From Sphingomonas sp. (GTDB lineage: Bacteria; Pseudomonadota; Alphaproteobacteria; Sphingomonadales; Sphingomonadaceae), in NCBI GenBank assembly GCA_021732445.1, contig JAKFUZ010000009.1, positions 124,001-188,000 of the forward strand: a stretch of DNA of 64,000 nt, read 5' to 3'. This document shows positions 26,014 to 35,966 of this stretch, piece after piece. The position numbers and the translations under genes were made by a program. Below the pieces are notes generated by a model. That model worked only from the letters and a program-made list of their open reading frames with translations. It made no database searches and was not told where the DNA came from. Each line of letters begins with the position of its first letter. Within the stretch, counting starts at the first letter, position 1.

Positions 26014-26028
26014 CGCATTGGCAGGGAC

Positions 26029-26340
26029 ATGGACACGCAGAATATTCGTATTCGTCTGAAGGCATTCGACCATCGGGTGCTCGATCAGGCAACCGGCGAC
26101 ATTGCCGATACGGCGCGCCGCACCGGTGCGCTCATCCGTGGCCCCATTCCTCTGCCGACGCGCATCGAAAAGTTCACGGTCAACCGTGGGCCGCATGTTG
26201 ACAAGAAGTCGCGTGAGCAGTTCGAGGTGCGGACGTACAAGCGGATGCTGGACATTGTTCAGCCGACCCCGCAAACGGTAGACGCGCTGATGAAGCTTGA
26301 TCTTGCCGCCGGGGTGGACGTGGAGATCAAGCTGGCCTAA
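26029..26340 (+). CDS. rpsJ: 30S ribosomal protein S10 (NusE)
   Basis: A 103-residue 30S head protein and NusB partner in antitermination. The sequence [20 protein letters not shown] through [20 protein letters not shown] is standard S10. It is the first gene of the ribosomal cluster here; the rpsL-rpsG-fusA-tuf block that often precedes it is absent and is replaced by the orphan gene. An unusually long 204-base structured spacer separates it from rplC. Confidence 0.98.
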   Translation: MDTQNIRIRLKAFDHRVLDQATGDIADTARRTGALIRGPIPLPTRIEKFTVNRGPHVDKKSREQFEVRTYKRMLDIVQPTPQTVDALMKLDLAAGVDVEIKLA

Positions 26341-26544
26341 AGGCTCGCGCTCCGCACGAGATTCGGCCCCGGTGATCGGGGCCAGCAACACGGGATACCG
26401 CCGGATTTATCCGGGTCTGCGTCCCCCGACACGCTTCCTGCCTTAAGGAAGCACCAGCCCAGGGTCGGGGCACGTATCTATTTATTGGGCTGACACGCCC
26501 GTCGGAAATTCCTCCGGCGGGCCTCTGTATTGGGAGCATGGATC
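26341..26544 (+). ncRNA. candidate structured RNA in the rpsJ-rplC spacer
   Basis: The spacer can fold into several strong stems: GGCCCCG/CGGGGCC; CCGGA/TCCGG; CCCCGAC/GTCGGGG enclosing CTTCCT/AGGAAG; and GCCCGTCGG with CCGGCGGGC (one G-U pair) just before the rplC ribosome-binding site. Neighbouring gaps in the operon are mostly 0-10 bases, so a 204-base gap with this much pairing is likely to be functional, perhaps a ribosomal-protein-binding regulatory RNA. I cannot match it to a named family. Confidence 0.5.
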
Positions 26545-27300
26545 ATGCGCACTGGCGTGATCGCGAAGAAAATGGGGATGACCCGCTTGTTCAAGGACGA
26601 TGGGCGCCATGTGCCCGTCACCGTGCTGGCGCTGGAAAACCTGCAGGTTGTGGCTCGTCGCGAGGCCGATCGAGATGGCTATGTCGCGCTCCAGCTTGGT
26701 GCTGGCGTGGCAAAGGCCAAAAATGTTGCAAAGCCGCAGCGCGGCCATTTCGGCAAGGCCGAGGTGGAGCCAAAGGCCAAGCTCGCCGAATTCCGCGTGG
26801 CCGACGATGCGCTGCTCGATGTGGGCGCCGAAATTTCGGCTGACCATTTCGTGGCGGGCCAGTTTGTCGACATCCAGGGCACCACGCAGGGCAAGGGTTT
26901 TGCCGGCGGCATGAAGCGCTGGGGCTTTGGCGGTCTGCGCGCGACGCACGGCGTTTCGGTGTCGCACCGCTCGCTTGGGTCGACCGGTCAGCGGCAGGAC
27001 CCGGGCAAGGTCTTCAAGAACAAGAAGATGGCTGGGCACATGGGCGACAAGGCGCGCACCCAGCAGAATCTTGAAGTCGTCTCGACCGATGTCGAGCGCG
27101 GCCTCATCTTCATCAAAGGCTCGGTCCCCGGTTCCAAGGGCGGCTGGCTGCTGGTGAAGGATTCGGTGAAGATCGCGCGCCCGGCCGAAGCGCCTTATCC
27201 CGCAGGCCTCAAGGTCGCCGCCAACATGAACGATGCCCCGGCCGAGACGCCCGTGGAGGATGTGGCGGCTCCTGAAGCCACCGAAGGCCAGGAGGGCTGA
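26545..27300 (+). CDS. rplC: 50S ribosomal protein L3
   Basis: A 251-residue L3: [20 protein letters not shown] at the start, the loop [19 protein letters not shown] that reaches the peptidyl-transferase centre, and [19 protein letters not shown]. The C-terminus has an acidic Ala/Pro/Glu tail ([20 protein letters not shown]) beyond the usual end, a common alphaproteobacterial extension. The start at 26545 follows GGGAGC; the open frame extends five codons upstream. It lies two bases before rplD. Confidence 0.98.
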   Translation: MRTGVIAKKMGMTRLFKDDGRHVPVTVLALENLQVVARREADRDGYVALQLGAGVAKAKNVAKPQRGHFGKAEVEPKAKLAEFRVADDALLDVGAEISADHFVAGQFVDIQGTTQGKGFAGGMKRWGFGGLRATHGVSVSHRSLGSTGQRQDPGKVFKNKKMAGHMGDKARTQQNLEVVSTDVERGLIFIKGSVPGSKGGWLLVKDSVKIARPAEAPYPAGLKVAANMNDAPAETPVEDVAAPEATEGQEG

Positions 27301-27302
27301 GC

Positions 27303-27929
27303 ATGAAGATCAAGATTCAGTCATTCGACGCTGCCGCCAAGACCGGCGATATCGAACTCAACGACGACGTATTCGGTCTTGAGCCGCGCGCCGACATTTT
27401 GCACCGTGTGGTCACGTGGCAGCTCGAAAAGCGCCGCGGCACGGCCCGCGGCACGCGTGAGCGCGCCGACGTTGCCCGCACTGGCAAGAAGTTTGGCCGG
27501 CAAAAGGGCGGCGGCACCGCCCGTCACGGTGATCGTCGCGCGCCAGTGTTCATCGGCGGCGGCAAGGCGCACGGCGCCCGCGTGCGTGATTTCAACCCGG
27601 GCCTGAACAAAAAAATTCGCGCGCTTGGCCTCAAGATGGCGCTGTCTTCCAAGGCCCGCGACGGCAAGCTGATCGTGATGGACAGCCTGGTTGTGGAAAA
27701 TGCCAAGACTCAGGTGCTGTGGGCCAATTTCGGTACGCTCGGCGCCAAGACTGCGCTGGTGATTGATGGCGATATGGTTGAGTCGAGCTTTGCGCTGGCT
27801 GCGGGCAACATTCGTGAAATCAACGTCATGCCGGCGGCCGGGGCCAATGTGTACGACATTTTGAAAGCCGACACGCTGGTGCTGACCCGCGCCGCTGTCG
27901 AAAAGCTGGAGGCGCGCTTCAATGGCTAA
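27303..27929 (+). CDS. rplD: 50S ribosomal protein L4
   Basis: A 208-residue L4 with the exit-tunnel loop [20 protein letters not shown] intact. In E. coli L4 represses the S10 operon through the leader RNA. Whether that applies here is unknown, but structured RNA upstream of rpsJ and rplC makes it worth asking. It overlaps rplW by eight bases. Confidence 0.98.
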   Translation: MKIKIQSFDAAAKTGDIELNDDVFGLEPRADILHRVVTWQLEKRRGTARGTRERADVARTGKKFGRQKGGGTARHGDRRAPVFIGGGKAHGARVRDFNPGLNKKIRALGLKMALSSKARDGKLIVMDSLVVENAKTQVLWANFGTLGAKTALVIDGDMVESSFALAAGNIREINVMPAAGANVYDILKADTLVLTRAAVEKLEARFNG

Positions 27930-28242
27930 GAAGCAGAAGGCCGCGATCGACAACCGTCATTATGACGTGATTGTCGCGCCGCACATCACTGAAAAGGCGA
28001 CTCTGCTCTCTGAACACAACGCCGTCGTGTTCAAGGTGGCGGGCGATGCGACCAAGCCGGAAATCAAGGCGGCAGTCGAGGCGCTGTTCGACGTGACGGT
28101 GACGGGCGTGAACACCATCGTCCAGAAGGGCAAGACCAAGAAGTGGAAGGGCAAGCCCTACACCCGGTCTGACATGAAAAAGGCGATCGTCACCCTGAAG
28201 GACGGGCAGTCGATCGACGTGACCCAGGGGGTTAGCGCATAA
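27922..28242 (+). CDS. rplW: 50S ribosomal protein L23
   Basis: A 106-residue L23 located at the tunnel exit, the docking site for trigger factor and SRP. It has the typical [20 protein letters not shown] and [20 protein letters not shown] segments. It overlaps both rplD and rplB, the latter by one base, consistent with tight co-translation. Confidence 0.98.
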   Translation: MAKKQKAAIDNRHYDVIVAPHITEKATLLSEHNAVVFKVAGDATKPEIKAAVEALFDVTVTGVNTIVQKGKTKKWKGKPYTRSDMKKAIVTLKDGQSIDVTQGVSA

Positions 28243-29093
28243 TGGCACTCAAGCATTATAACCCGACGTCGCCGGCGCGGCGCGGCCTCATTCTGGTGGA
28301 CCGTTCCGGCCTGCACAAGGGCGGCCCGGTAAAGGCGCTGACCGAGGGCAAGCGCAAGACCGGTGGCCGCAACAACAAGGGCCATGTCACGTCGCGCGGC
28401 ATCGCAGGCGGGCACAAGCAGCGCTATCGCCTTATCGACTTCAAGCGCCGGCTGTGGGACGTTGAGGGCACGGTCGAGCGGATCGAATATGATCCTAACC
28501 GCACCGCCTTTATCGCGCTGGTGAATTATGGCGCCGATGACGCGGGCAAGGACCGGGTCGCCTATATCATAGCGCCGCAGCGGCTTGCCGTTGGTGACAA
28601 GGTGATCGCGGCCAAGAAGACCGACGTGAAGCCGGGCAACGCGATGGAGCTGGGGCAAATGCCGGTCGGCACCATCGTTCACAATGTCGAGATGAAGCCC
28701 GGCAAGGGTGGCCAGCTTGCACGCTCGGCCGGCACTTATGTGCAGATTGTCGGCCGCGACAAGGGCATGGTGATGGTTCGCCTCAATTCGGGCGAGCAGC
28801 GCTATATCCGCTCGGACTGTATGGGCTCGGTTGGCGCGGTGTCGAACCCCGACAACGCCAACACCAACCTGGCAAAGGCCGGCCGCAACCGCTGGCTCGG
28901 CAAGCGCCCGCTTACGCGCGGCGTTGCCAAAAACCCGGTCGATCACCCGCATGGCGGCGGCGAAGGCCGCACGTCGGGCGGCCGCCATCCGGTCACCCCG
29001 TGGGGCAAGCCGACCAAGGGTGCGCGCACCCGCCACAACAAGGCGACGGACAAGATGATTATCCGGTCGCGCCACGCGAAGAAGAAGGGCTAA
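28242..29093 (+). CDS. rplB: 50S ribosomal protein L2
   Basis: A 283-residue L2, needed for subunit joining and peptidyl transfer. The conserved His-containing [20 protein letters not shown] region is intact, as are [14 protein letters not shown] and the C-terminal [14 protein letters not shown]. The length is a few residues above the usual 273-280. It is six bases from rpsS. Confidence 0.98.
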   Translation: MALKHYNPTSPARRGLILVDRSGLHKGGPVKALTEGKRKTGGRNNKGHVTSRGIAGGHKQRYRLIDFKRRLWDVEGTVERIEYDPNRTAFIALVNYGADDAGKDRVAYIIAPQRLAVGDKVIAAKKTDVKPGNAMELGQMPVGTIVHNVEMKPGKGGQLARSAGTYVQIVGRDKGMVMVRLNSGEQRYIRSDCMGSVGAVSNPDNANTNLAKAGRNRWLGKRPLTRGVAKNPVDHPHGGGEGRTSGGRHPVTPWGKPTKGARTRHNKATDKMIIRSRHAKKKG

Positions 29094-29099
29094 GGCACC

Positions 29100-29375
29100 A
29101 TGGCTCGTTCCGTCTGGAAGGGTCCGTTTGTGGACCTCCACCTCCTGAAAAAGGCGCAAACCGCTCAGGAAGCCAATAACCGCGCGCCGATCAAAACCTG
29201 GTCGCGCCGCTCCACAATATTGCCGGATTTCGTGGGGCTGACGTTCAACGTCTATAACGGCCGCAAGTTCGTGCCGGTGTCGGTGAACGAGGACATGGTC
29301 GGCATGAAGCTGGGCGAATTTGCGCCCACGCGCTTTTTTCCCGGCCACGCCGCCGACAAGAAGGGCAAACGCTGA
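29100..29375 (+). CDS. rpsS: 30S ribosomal protein S19
   Basis: A 91-residue S19 with [20 protein letters not shown], the [20 protein letters not shown] core and the [20 protein letters not shown] end. It overlaps rplV by one base. Confidence 0.98.
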   Translation: MARSVWKGPFVDLHLLKKAQTAQEANNRAPIKTWSRRSTILPDFVGLTFNVYNGRKFVPVSVNEDMVGMKLGEFAPTRFFPGHAADKKGKR

Positions 29376-29755
29376 TGGGCAAGGAAAAGGCACCGCGTCG
29401 CGTGGGCGACAAGGAGGCGCTGTCGGTTGGCACGCAAATCCGCGGTTCGGCGCAGAAGCTCGGGCTGGTGGCGGCACTCATCCGCAACAAAAAGGCGGGC
29501 GATGCGATGAACATTCTCCAGTTCTCGACCAAAGGCATGGCGGTTGAAGCGCGCAAGGTGCTGGCGTCGGCCATCGCCAATGCTGAAAACAACCATAATC
29601 TTGATGTCGATGCGCTGGTCGTCGCCGAGGCGAGCGTTGGCAAGTCGATCACCATGAAGCGGTTCGCGACGCGCGGCCGCGGCAAATCGACCCGCATCCT
29701 CAAGCCCTTCTCACGGCTGCGGATTGTCGTGCGCGAACAGGAAGAAGAAGCGTAA
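29375..29755 (+). CDS. rplV: 50S ribosomal protein L22
   Basis: A 126-residue L22 lining the exit tunnel. It has [40 protein letters not shown] and the tunnel hairpin [20 protein letters not shown]. It overlaps rpsC by one base. Confidence 0.98.
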   Translation: MGKEKAPRRVGDKEALSVGTQIRGSAQKLGLVAALIRNKKAGDAMNILQFSTKGMAVEARKVLASAIANAENNHNLDVDALVVAEASVGKSITMKRFATRGRGKSTRILKPFSRLRIVVREQEEEA

Positions 29756-30450
29756 TGGGTCAGAAATCAAACCCCATCGGCCTGCGGTTGCAGATCAACC
29801 GCACGTGGGACAGCCGCTGGTTTGCCGAAGGCGCCGATTATGGCCGCCTGCTGCTGGAAGACCTGCGGATCCGCGAATACATCGTAAAGACGCTGCCTCA
29901 GGCGGCGATTTCGAAGGTCGTGATTGATCGTCCCGCCAAATTGTGCCGCATTTCGGTATATGCCGCGCGGCCCGGCGTCATCATCGGCAAAAAGGGCGCG
30001 GATATCGAAAAGCTTCGCAAGAAGCTGGCGTCGATGACCGCGTCTGACGTGTCGCTCAACATCGTTGAAATTCGCAAGCCGGAAATCGACGCAAAGCTGG
30101 TGGCGCAGGGCGTTGCCGACCAGCTTGAGCGGCGCATCGCGTTCCGCCGTGCCATGAAGCGCGCCGTGCAGTCGGCGCTGCGGCTGGGTGCGGAAGGCAT
30201 TCGTATCACATGTGGTGGCCGTCTTGGCGGCGCTGAAATCGCGCGCACCGAATGGTATCGAGAAGGCCGGGTGCCGCTGCACACGCTGCGCGCCAATGTC
30301 GACTATGCCGAAGCAACGGCGCACACCGCTTATGGCGTGTGCGGCGTGAAGGTGTGGATTTTCAAGGGCGAAATCCTCGGGCACGACCCGATGGCGCAGG
30401 ACCGGCTGATGATGGAAGCGCAGACTTCCGGCGTCCGTCCGGCTCGCTGA
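29755..30450 (+). CDS. rpsC: 30S ribosomal protein S3
   Basis: A 231-residue S3. The N-terminal [20 protein letters not shown], the KH domain motif [16 protein letters not shown], and the C-terminal domain [20 protein letters not shown] with [20 protein letters not shown] are all present. It is followed after 10 bases by rplP. Confidence 0.98.
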   Translation: MGQKSNPIGLRLQINRTWDSRWFAEGADYGRLLLEDLRIREYIVKTLPQAAISKVVIDRPAKLCRISVYAARPGVIIGKKGADIEKLRKKLASMTASDVSLNIVEIRKPEIDAKLVAQGVADQLERRIAFRRAMKRAVQSALRLGAEGIRITCGGRLGGAEIARTEWYREGRVPLHTLRANVDYAEATAHTAYGVCGVKVWIFKGEILGHDPMAQDRLMMEAQTSGVRPAR

Positions 30451-30460
30451 GGAACAGGCA

Positions 30461-30892
30461 ATGCTACAACCAAAACGCACCAAGTTCCGCAAGGCTTTCA
30501 AGGGCCGCATCCATGGCAAGGCCACAGGGGGCTCAACGCTCAATTTCGGGTCTTACGGCCTGAAGGCGATGGAGCCGGACCGGATCACCGCGCGCCAGAT
30601 TGAGGCGGCACGCCGCGCGATCACGCGCCACATCAAGCGCCAGGGCCGTTTGTGGATTCGCATTTTCCCGGATGTGCCGGTGTCGTCAAAGCCTGCTGAA
30701 GTCCGCATGGGCTCGGGCAAGGGCAGCCCCGAATTCTGGGCGGCGCGGGTCAAGCCCGGTCGTATCCTTTTCGAGCTCGACGGGGTTCCCGGACCGATCG
30801 CCGCCGTCGCGTTCGAGCGCGCGGCGATGAAGCTGCCGATCAAGACCAAGGTCGTTGCCCGTCTCGGCGACACCTCGCATCTGGGAGCATGA
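30461..30892 (+). CDS. rplP: 50S ribosomal protein L16
   Basis: A 143-residue L16 that helps position tRNA in the A and P sites. It has [19 protein letters not shown], the [20 protein letters not shown] helix and [20 protein letters not shown]. Its stop lies next to the rpmC start. Confidence 0.98.
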   Translation: MLQPKRTKFRKAFKGRIHGKATGGSTLNFGSYGLKAMEPDRITARQIEAARRAITRHIKRQGRLWIRIFPDVPVSSKPAEVRMGSGKGSPEFWAARVKPGRILFELDGVPGPIAAVAFERAAMKLPIKTKVVARLGDTSHLGA

Positions 30893-30894
30893 CG

Positions 30895-31098
30895 ATGGCC
30901 CGCATCGATGATTTGAAGGCGAAGACCGAGGATCAACTGAGCGAAGAGCTTGGCAATCTGAAGCGCGAGGCGTTCAACCTGCGGTTTCAGGCCGCGACCA
31001 ACCAGCTTGAAAAGCCCAGCCGGGTGCGCGAGGTCCGCCGCGACATCGCCCGTATTAAGACGCTGCAGACCGAGCGTACGCGCTCGGCTGCCAAGTAA
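30895..31098 (+). CDS. rpmC: 50S ribosomal protein L29
   Basis: A 67-residue two-helix L29 ([20 protein letters not shown], then [20 protein letters not shown]). The start at 30895 matches the family; an ATG two codons earlier (30889), overlapping the rplP stop, is possible. It lies next to L23 at the tunnel exit. Confidence 0.97.
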   Translation: MARIDDLKAKTEDQLSEELGNLKREAFNLRFQAATNQLEKPSRVREVRRDIARIKTLQTERTRSAAK

Positions 31099-31108
31099 GG
31101 AAGTAGCG

Positions 31109-31381
31109 ATGCCGAAGCGCGTGCTGACCGGGACGATCGTCTCGGACAAGACCGACAAGACGGTGGTGGTGAACGTGGAGCGCAAGGTGAAGCACCCGCT
31201 CTATGGCAAGATCATCCGCCGGTCGAAGAAATATCATGCCCATGACGAGGGCAATATCTACAAGCAGGGCGAAACCGTGCGGATCGAAGAAACCGCGCCA
31301 ATCTCCAAGCTCAAGACCTGGAAGGTGATCGAGCGGGTCAACGCCCATGCGACGCCTGATCGGGTGGATGTCGACGCGTAA
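31109..31381 (+). CDS. rpsQ: 30S ribosomal protein S17
   Basis: A 90-residue OB-fold S17: [57 protein letters not shown]. The start at 31109 is preceded by AAGGAAG. The gap to rplN is 67 bases and contains a small GGTCGG/CCGACC hairpin. Confidence 0.98.
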   Translation: MPKRVLTGTIVSDKTDKTVVVNVERKVKHPLYGKIIRRSKKYHAHDEGNIYKQGETVRIEETAPISKLKTWKVIERVNAHATPDRVDVDA

Positions 31382-31448
31382 GCGCCGGCGCTAGTTTTGG
31401 CGGGGCTCGGTCGGAAACCGACCCCAAGGTGAAGAAGGAAGCGGATCA

Positions 31449-31817
31449 ATGATCCAGATGCAGTCCAATCTCGAGGTCGCTGACAACAGCGGCGCGAAGC
31501 GGGTGCAGTGCATCAAGGTGCTGGGTGGCTCAAAGCGCCGCACAGCCGGTGTAGGCGACATCATCGTCGTCAGCATCAAGGAAGCACAGCCGCGCGGCAA
31601 GGTGAAGAAGGGCGACGTGCACCGCGCCGTCATCGTGCGCACCGCGAAAGACATTCGCCGCGCCGATGGCACGGTCATCCGGTTCGACACCAACGCCGCC
31701 GTGCTCGTCAACAAGAATGAGGAGCCGATCGGCACCCGCATTTTTGGGCCTGTCGTTCGCGAACTGCGCGGCAAAAAGCATATGAAGATCATCTCGCTTG
31801 CGCCGGAGGTGCTGTAA
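31449..31817 (+). CDS. rplN: 50S ribosomal protein L14
   Basis: A 122-residue L14 with [40 protein letters not shown] and the end [19 protein letters not shown]. It overlaps rplX by one base. In other bacteria rplN opens the spc operon; here the run continues from the S10 group. Confidence 0.98.
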   Translation: MIQMQSNLEVADNSGAKRVQCIKVLGGSKRRTAGVGDIIVVSIKEAQPRGKVKKGDVHRAVIVRTAKDIRRADGTVIRFDTNAAVLVNKNEEPIGTRIFGPVVRELRGKKHMKIISLAPEVL

Positions 31818-32137
31818 TGGCCGCCGCCAAGATCAAGAAAGGCGACAAGGTCGTCGTCCTGTCCGGCAAGGACAAGGGCAAGACCGGCGAAGTCACGGCT
31901 GCGATGCCAAAGGACGGCAAGGTTATCGTCTCTGGCATCAACGTCGCTGTGCGCCACACCAAGCCGAGCCAGACCAATCCGCAAGGTGGCCTGACGCGCT
32001 TTGAAGCGCCGATGCATGTGTCGAAGGTGGCGATTGCCGACCCCAAGACCGGCAAAGCAACCCGCGTCCGCTTTGAAGAGCAGGACGGCAAAAAGGTCCG
32101 CGTGGCAGTGAAGTCCGGGGAGAAGATCAGTGGCTGA
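31817..32137 (+). CDS. rplX: 50S ribosomal protein L24
   Basis: A 106-residue L24, an assembly-initiator protein with an N-terminal KOW motif ([20 protein letters not shown]). The [20 protein letters not shown] segment is typical. It overlaps rplE by eight bases. Confidence 0.98.
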   Translation: MAAAKIKKGDKVVVLSGKDKGKTGEVTAAMPKDGKVIVSGINVAVRHTKPSQTNPQGGLTRFEAPMHVSKVAIADPKTGKATRVRFEEQDGKKVRVAVKSGEKISG

Positions 32138-32723
32138 TAAATATGTGCCGCGGATGAAGTCGATCTATGACGACCGCATCGTGAAAGCGATGACCGAGAA
32201 GTTCGGCTATAAGAATGTGATGGAAGTGCCGCGCATCGAAAAGATCGTGCTCAACATGGGCGTGGGTGAAGCGACGCAGGACAAGAAAAAGGTCGAGCAG
32301 GCATCTGGCGAAATGGAGCTGATCGCGGGGCAAAAGCCCGTTGTCACCAAAGCCAAAAAGTCGATTGCACAGTTCAAGCTGCGCGAAGGCATGCCGATTG
32401 GCTGCAAGGTCACGCTGCGTCGCGAGCGGATGTATGAGTTTCTCGACCGTTTCATCACCATCGCGCTGCCCCGCGTCCGCGATTTTCGTGGCCTTAACCC
32501 CAAGAGCTTTGACGGGCGCGGCAATTATGCGTGCGGCCTGAAAGAGCAGCTTGTGTTCCCCGAAATCAACTATGACCGGATCGACAAGATCCGCGGCATG
32601 GACGTGATCGTCACGACAACGGCCAAGACCGATGACGAGGCGCGCGAGCTGCTGCGTCTCTTCGGCTTCCCGTTCCCGATTGAAAACACGCCAGAAGTCG
32701 CTGGCGAAAAGAAGGCGGCATAA
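32130..32723 (+). CDS. rplE: 50S ribosomal protein L5
   Basis: A 197-residue L5, the 5S rRNA-binding central protuberance protein, longer than the usual 179 because of short extensions at both ends. Core motifs include [40 protein letters not shown] and [20 protein letters not shown]. It ends one base before rpsN begins. Confidence 0.98.
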   Translation: MADKYVPRMKSIYDDRIVKAMTEKFGYKNVMEVPRIEKIVLNMGVGEATQDKKKVEQASGEMELIAGQKPVVTKAKKSIAQFKLREGMPIGCKVTLRRERMYEFLDRFITIALPRVRDFRGLNPKSFDGRGNYACGLKEQLVFPEINYDRIDKIRGMDVIVTTTAKTDDEARELLRLFGFPFPIENTPEVAGEKKAA

Positions 32724-32724
32724 G

Positions 32725-33030
32725 ATGGCCAAGCTGAGTTCGATCAACAAGAATGAGCGCCGCAAGCTGCTCGTGAAGAAATATGCCGGGCGCTATGCCA
32801 AGCTGAAGGCAATCGCCAACGACAAGGCGCTCGATGATACCGAGCGACTGATCGCACGCCTGAAAATGGCGGAAATTCCGCGCAACGGCAATCCGACGCG
32901 CATTCGCAACCGGTGCGAGCTGACGGGTCGCCCGCGCGCTTATTACCGCAAGTTCCGCCTCTGCCGTATTCAGCTGCGTGATCTGGCCAATAAGGGCCTG
33001 ATCCCCGGCGTTACGAAGTCGAGCTGGTAA
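32725..33030 (+). CDS. rpsN: 30S ribosomal protein S14
   Basis: A 101-residue S14 of the zinc-free long form; the CxxC pairs of the zinc-binding form are absent. Segments [20 protein letters not shown] and [20 protein letters not shown] are typical. The start at 32725 directly follows the rplE stop. Confidence 0.98.
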   Translation: MAKLSSINKNERRKLLVKKYAGRYAKLKAIANDKALDDTERLIARLKMAEIPRNGNPTRIRNRCELTGRPRAYYRKFRLCRIQLRDLANKGLIPGVTKSSW

Positions 33031-33039
33031 GGACGAGAT

Positions 33040-33435
33040 ATGGCATTGACCGATCCCATTGGTGACATGCTCACCCGCATCCGCAACGGCCAACGTGCGC
33101 GCAAGGACTCCGTCCTTAGCCCGGCATCCAAGCTGCGCGTCCGCGTGCTCGATGTGTTGCAGCGCGAAGGCTATATTCGCGGCTATTCAGAAGAAGAGAT
33201 GGGGCCTGCCAAGGGCATCCGCATCGAGCTGAAATATTTCGAGGGCCAGCCTGCCATCCGCCACGTGGCGCGGGTGTCCAAGCCGGGTCGCCGGGTCTAT
33301 TCGGGGTCGCAGGAGCTGCCCCGGGTGATGAACGGGCTTGGCATCACGATCGTGTCGACGCCACGCGGCGTTCTGTCTGACGCCGAAGCGCGCGAGCAGA
33401 ATGTCGGCGGCGAAGTGCTGGCGGAGGTATTCTGA
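33040..33435 (+). CDS. rpsH: 30S ribosomal protein S8
   Basis: A 131-residue S8, which binds 16S rRNA and in E. coli represses the spc operon. It has [20 protein letters not shown] and the C-terminal [20 protein letters not shown]. It overlaps rplF by one base. Confidence 0.98.
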   Translation: MALTDPIGDMLTRIRNGQRARKDSVLSPASKLRVRVLDVLQREGYIRGYSEEEMGPAKGIRIELKYFEGQPAIRHVARVSKPGRRVYSGSQELPRVMNGLGITIVSTPRGVLSDAEAREQNVGGEVLAEVF

Positions 33436-33968
33436 TGAGCCGCATTGGTAAAAAGCCGGTCGCCATTCCCGCTGGCGTCACCGCGTCGATCGACGGCGAC
33501 CAGATTTCGGTAAAGGGGCCCAAGGGCACGCTGACCATGCCGCTGTTCGAGGATATCGCGTACACGCTGGAAGATGGCGCCATTGCGGTGAAGCCTGCCA
33601 ACGAAACCAAGCGCGCCCGCGCTTTTTGGGGCATGCAGCGCACGATGGTGCAAAACCTTGTCACTGGTGTCACCGACGGTTTCTCCAAAGTGCTGGAAAT
33701 CACGGGCGTTGGCTATCGCGCAGCGGCGCAGGGGCGCACCCTCAATCTGCAGCTCGGCTACAGCCACCATGTCAATTTTGCGATCCCCGACGGGATAGAG
33801 ATCAAGACGCCGGACCAGACGACCGTTGAGATTACCGGCATCGACAAGCAGAAGGTTGGCCAGGTAGCAGCGGAAATCCGCCGCTGGCGCAAGCCCGAGC
33901 CGTATAAGGGCAAGGGCATCAAATATCGCGGCGAGTTCATCTTCCGCAAGGAAGGGAAGAAGAAGTAA
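33435..33968 (+). CDS. rplF: 50S ribosomal protein L6
   Basis: A 177-residue L6 with two repeated alpha-beta domains: [20 protein letters not shown] and the C-terminal [27 protein letters not shown] region. It overlaps rplR by one base. Confidence 0.98.
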   Translation: MSRIGKKPVAIPAGVTASIDGDQISVKGPKGTLTMPLFEDIAYTLEDGAIAVKPANETKRARAFWGMQRTMVQNLVTGVTDGFSKVLEITGVGYRAAAQGRTLNLQLGYSHHVNFAIPDGIEIKTPDQTTVEITGIDKQKVGQVAAEIRRWRKPEPYKGKGIKYRGEFIFRKEGKKK

Positions 33969-34324
33969 TGAGCAAGGGACTGTCTCTGTTCGAGAAGCGG
34001 CGTCGCCGCAACCGCACCGCGCTTCGGGCGCGTGGCTCGGGTCGTCCGCGTTTGTCGGTGCACCGCTCCGGCAAGCATATTTATGCGCAAGTGATCGACG
34101 ATGCCGAAGGCAAGACGATTGTTGCTGCGTCTACGCTGGAAAAGGACGTGCGGGGCACGTCTGGCGCAAATATCGAAGCGGCGTCGTCGGTCGGCAAACG
34201 GGTGGCTGAAGCCGCCAAGCAGGCGGGCGTCACGCAGGTCGTGTTCGATCGCGGCGGCTTTTTGTATCACGGCCGGGTGAAGGCGCTGGCAGATGCCGCG
34301 CGCGAAGCCGGATTGGAGTTCTAA
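33968..34324 (+). CDS. rplR: 50S ribosomal protein L18
   Basis: A 118-residue L18 that binds 5S rRNA with L5. [20 protein letters not shown] and [20 protein letters not shown] are the conserved parts. It lies three bases before rpsE. Confidence 0.98.
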   Translation: MSKGLSLFEKRRRRNRTALRARGSGRPRLSVHRSGKHIYAQVIDDAEGKTIVAASTLEKDVRGTSGANIEAASSVGKRVAEAAKQAGVTQVVFDRGGFLYHGRVKALADAAREAGLEF

Positions 34325-34327
34325 GAC

Positions 34328-35041
34328 ATGGCCGATGAAATCCTGAACCAGGCGACCCCGGACGCGGGCCCCGGTGCGCCCGATGGCCGTGGCCCGCGCG
34401 GCGGCCGTGGTCGTGGCGGTCCCGGTGGCGACAATCGTGGCCGTGGCGGTCGTGACGGCAATCGCGGTCGCGACAGCCGTGGCCGGGGCGGCCCCGGTGG
34501 CGATGAGGGCGGCGAGGAGCTGATCGAAAAGCTCGTTCACATCAACCGCGTGTCGAAGACGGTCAAGGGCGGCAAGCGCTTCGGCTTCGCCGCACTCGTT
34601 GTGGTCGGCGATGGCAAGGGCCGCGTGGGGTTTGGCCATGGCAAGGCCCGCGAAGTGCCAGAAGCGATTTCTAAGGCGACCGCCGCTGCCAAAAAGGCAA
34701 TGGTGCGCGTGCCGTTGCGCGAAGGCCGCACGCTGCATCATGATGGCAATGGCCATTTCGGTGCCGGCCGCGTCACGGTGCGCTCGGCTCCGCAAGGGAC
34801 GGGCATCATCGCCGGTGGCCCGATGCGCGCCGTGTTCGAATCGCTGGGCGTGGCGGACGTCGTTACCAAGTCGGTCGGCACGTCGAACCCGTACAACATG
34901 ATCCGCGCAACCTTTGAGGCGCTGGTCACGCAAACGAGCCCCAAGGCCGTGGCGCAGCGCCGTGGCAAAAAGATTGCTGATCTGCTCGGTCGTGGCGGTT
35001 CGCAGACGGCGGAAGCCGATGCGCTGGCGATTACGGAGTAA
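34328..35041 (+). CDS. rpsE: 30S ribosomal protein S5 with Gly/Arg-rich N-terminal extension
   Basis: The core S5 is complete, starting near [20 protein letters not shown] and including the [20 protein letters not shown] and [19 protein letters not shown] motifs. Ahead of it are about 60 extra residues rich in Gly, Arg, Asp and Pro (residues 12-60, with repeats such as [20 protein letters not shown]), making 237 residues against about 167 in E. coli. RG-rich tails bind RNA in many proteins, so the extension may contact rRNA or mRNA near the entry channel. Extended S5 N-termini occur in some alphaproteobacteria. Confidence 0.96.
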   Translation: MADEILNQATPDAGPGAPDGRGPRGGRGRGGPGGDNRGRGGRDGNRGRDSRGRGGPGGDEGGEELIEKLVHINRVSKTVKGGKRFGFAALVVVGDGKGRVGFGHGKAREVPEAISKATAAAKKAMVRVPLREGRTLHHDGNGHFGAGRVTVRSAPQGTGIIAGGPMRAVFESLGVADVVTKSVGTSNPYNMIRATFEALVTQTSPKAVAQRRGKKIADLLGRGGSQTAEADALAITE

Positions 35042-35047
35042 GCTGAC

Positions 35048-35224
35048 ATGGCAACCATCAAGATCACGCAGACGGGTTCGCCCATTCGCCGCACCAGCGA
35101 CCAGCGCGCAACGCTGATCGGCCTTGGCCTCAACAAGATGCACAAGACCGTGGAACTGACCGACACGCCGGAAGTGCGCGGCATGATCCGCAAGGTGCAG
35201 CACATGGTGCAGATCGAGGGCTGA
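35048..35224 (+). CDS. rpmD: 50S ribosomal protein L30
   Basis: A 58-residue L30: [20 protein letters not shown], then [20 protein letters not shown] and [11 protein letters not shown]. Short but unmistakable, in the expected place between rpsE and rplO. Confidence 0.97.
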   Translation: MATIKITQTGSPIRRTSDQRATLIGLGLNKMHKTVELTDTPEVRGMIRKVQHMVQIEG

Positions 35225-35279
35225 GTCGCCCCTATTTTTATCAACCGGCGCGACCATAGCGAAAGCGAGTGCAACGACC

Positions 35280-35822
35280 ATGAAACTGAACGAACTCCGC
35301 GATAATGAAGGCGCCCGCAAGTCGCGGATGCGCGTGGGCCGTGGTATCGGCTCGGGCAAGGGCAAGACCGCCGGCCGCGGGCAAAAGGGCCAGAAGAGCC
35401 GCGAGGGTGTGTCCATCGCCGGCTTTGAAGGCGGCCAGATGCCGCTCCACATGCGGCTGCCAAAGCGCGGCTTCAACAATATTTTCGCCAAGGATTATGC
35501 CGAGGTGAACACCGGCGCTATCCAGAAGGCGATTGATGCCGGCAAGATCGTGGCAGGCGCCGCGCTTGACCAGGCGGCGCTCGATGCCGCGGGCCTGACG
35601 CGCGGCGGCAAGGACGGCGTGCGGCTGCTCGGCAAGGGCGTGCTGACGGCAAAGCTCAGCTTTGTGGTGGCGGGGGCTTCAAAGGCCGCGATTGAAATGG
35701 TCGAGGCGGCCGGTGGCACGGTGGAAGTCATCCATGTCGTGCCCGCCGCTGAAAAGGCCGCCGCCAAAAAGGGCGTAAAGTACCGCGAGCGCCAGGCGCA
35801 CAAGGCCTCGTTCAAGGCATAA
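35280..35822 (+). CDS. rplO: 50S ribosomal protein L15
   Basis: A 180-residue L15: [20 protein letters not shown], the basic [20 protein letters not shown] loop, and [20 protein letters not shown]. The C-terminus is extended with an Ala/Lys-rich stretch. It is the last ribosomal gene before secY, from which it is separated by 144 bases carrying a promoter-like pair and a terminator hairpin. Confidence 0.98.
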   Translation: MKLNELRDNEGARKSRMRVGRGIGSGKGKTAGRGQKGQKSREGVSIAGFEGGQMPLHMRLPKRGFNNIFAKDYAEVNTGAIQKAIDAGKIVAGAALDQAALDAAGLTRGGKDGVRLLGKGVLTAKLSFVVAGASKAAIEMVEAAGGTVEVIHVVPAAEKAAAKKGVKYRERQAHKASFKA

Positions 35823-35880
35823 TGATGGACTCGGAGCCTGTCGCGCCGGCGCGGGCTTCAGGAAAGTTCGACAACAGGCT

Positions 35881-35908
35881 TAGACAAGCCGGTTCGGAAC
35901 CCTATATG
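35881..35908 (+). promoter_or_regulatory. candidate secY promoter
   Basis: TAGACA (35881-35886) and TATATG (35903-35908) are 16 bases apart. A transcript from here would begin at the start of the terminator-like hairpin that follows, so this is either a weak match or a promoter coupled to attenuation. Confidence 0.4.
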
Positions 35909-35909
35909 G

Positions 35910-35948
35910 GCGGCGGGGCGGCAAAAGCTGGCCCGCCGCTTTTTGTTT
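35910..35948 (+). terminator. terminator or attenuator hairpin before secY
   Basis: GCGGCGGG pairs with CCCGCCGC around a 14-base loop and is followed by TTTTTGTTT. This has the form of a strong intrinsic terminator inside the rplO-secY gap, so expression of secY and the genes beyond may be reduced relative to ribosomal genes. Confidence 0.65.
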
Positions 35949-35966
35949 CCAGGACGATTTGACGAT

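Larger units (their letters stand above)
25713..26028 (+). promoter_or_regulatory. S10 operon promoter and leader region
   Basis: This 316-base gap separates the divergent orphan gene from rpsJ. It holds a candidate promoter, TTGCAA (25879-25884), 17 bases, TATACG (25902-25907), giving a leader of about 115 bases. A hairpin with AAAGAGC/GCTCTTT arms (25983-26013) lies just before rpsJ. No gene is evident in it. Confidence 0.55.

Noticed and set aside
23844..26028. Genomic island integrated at tRNA-Phe
   Set aside because: No integrase and no copy of the tRNA 3' end was found between the tRNA and rpsJ, so site-specific integration is not supported.
28158..29477. Long open frame antisense to rplB-rpsS
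   Set aside because: Same reason: antisense shadow of certain ribosomal genes.
33758..35491. Long open frame antisense to rplR-rpsE-rpmD
   Set aside because: It crosses several ribosomal genes on the other strand and shows no domain; a composition artefact.
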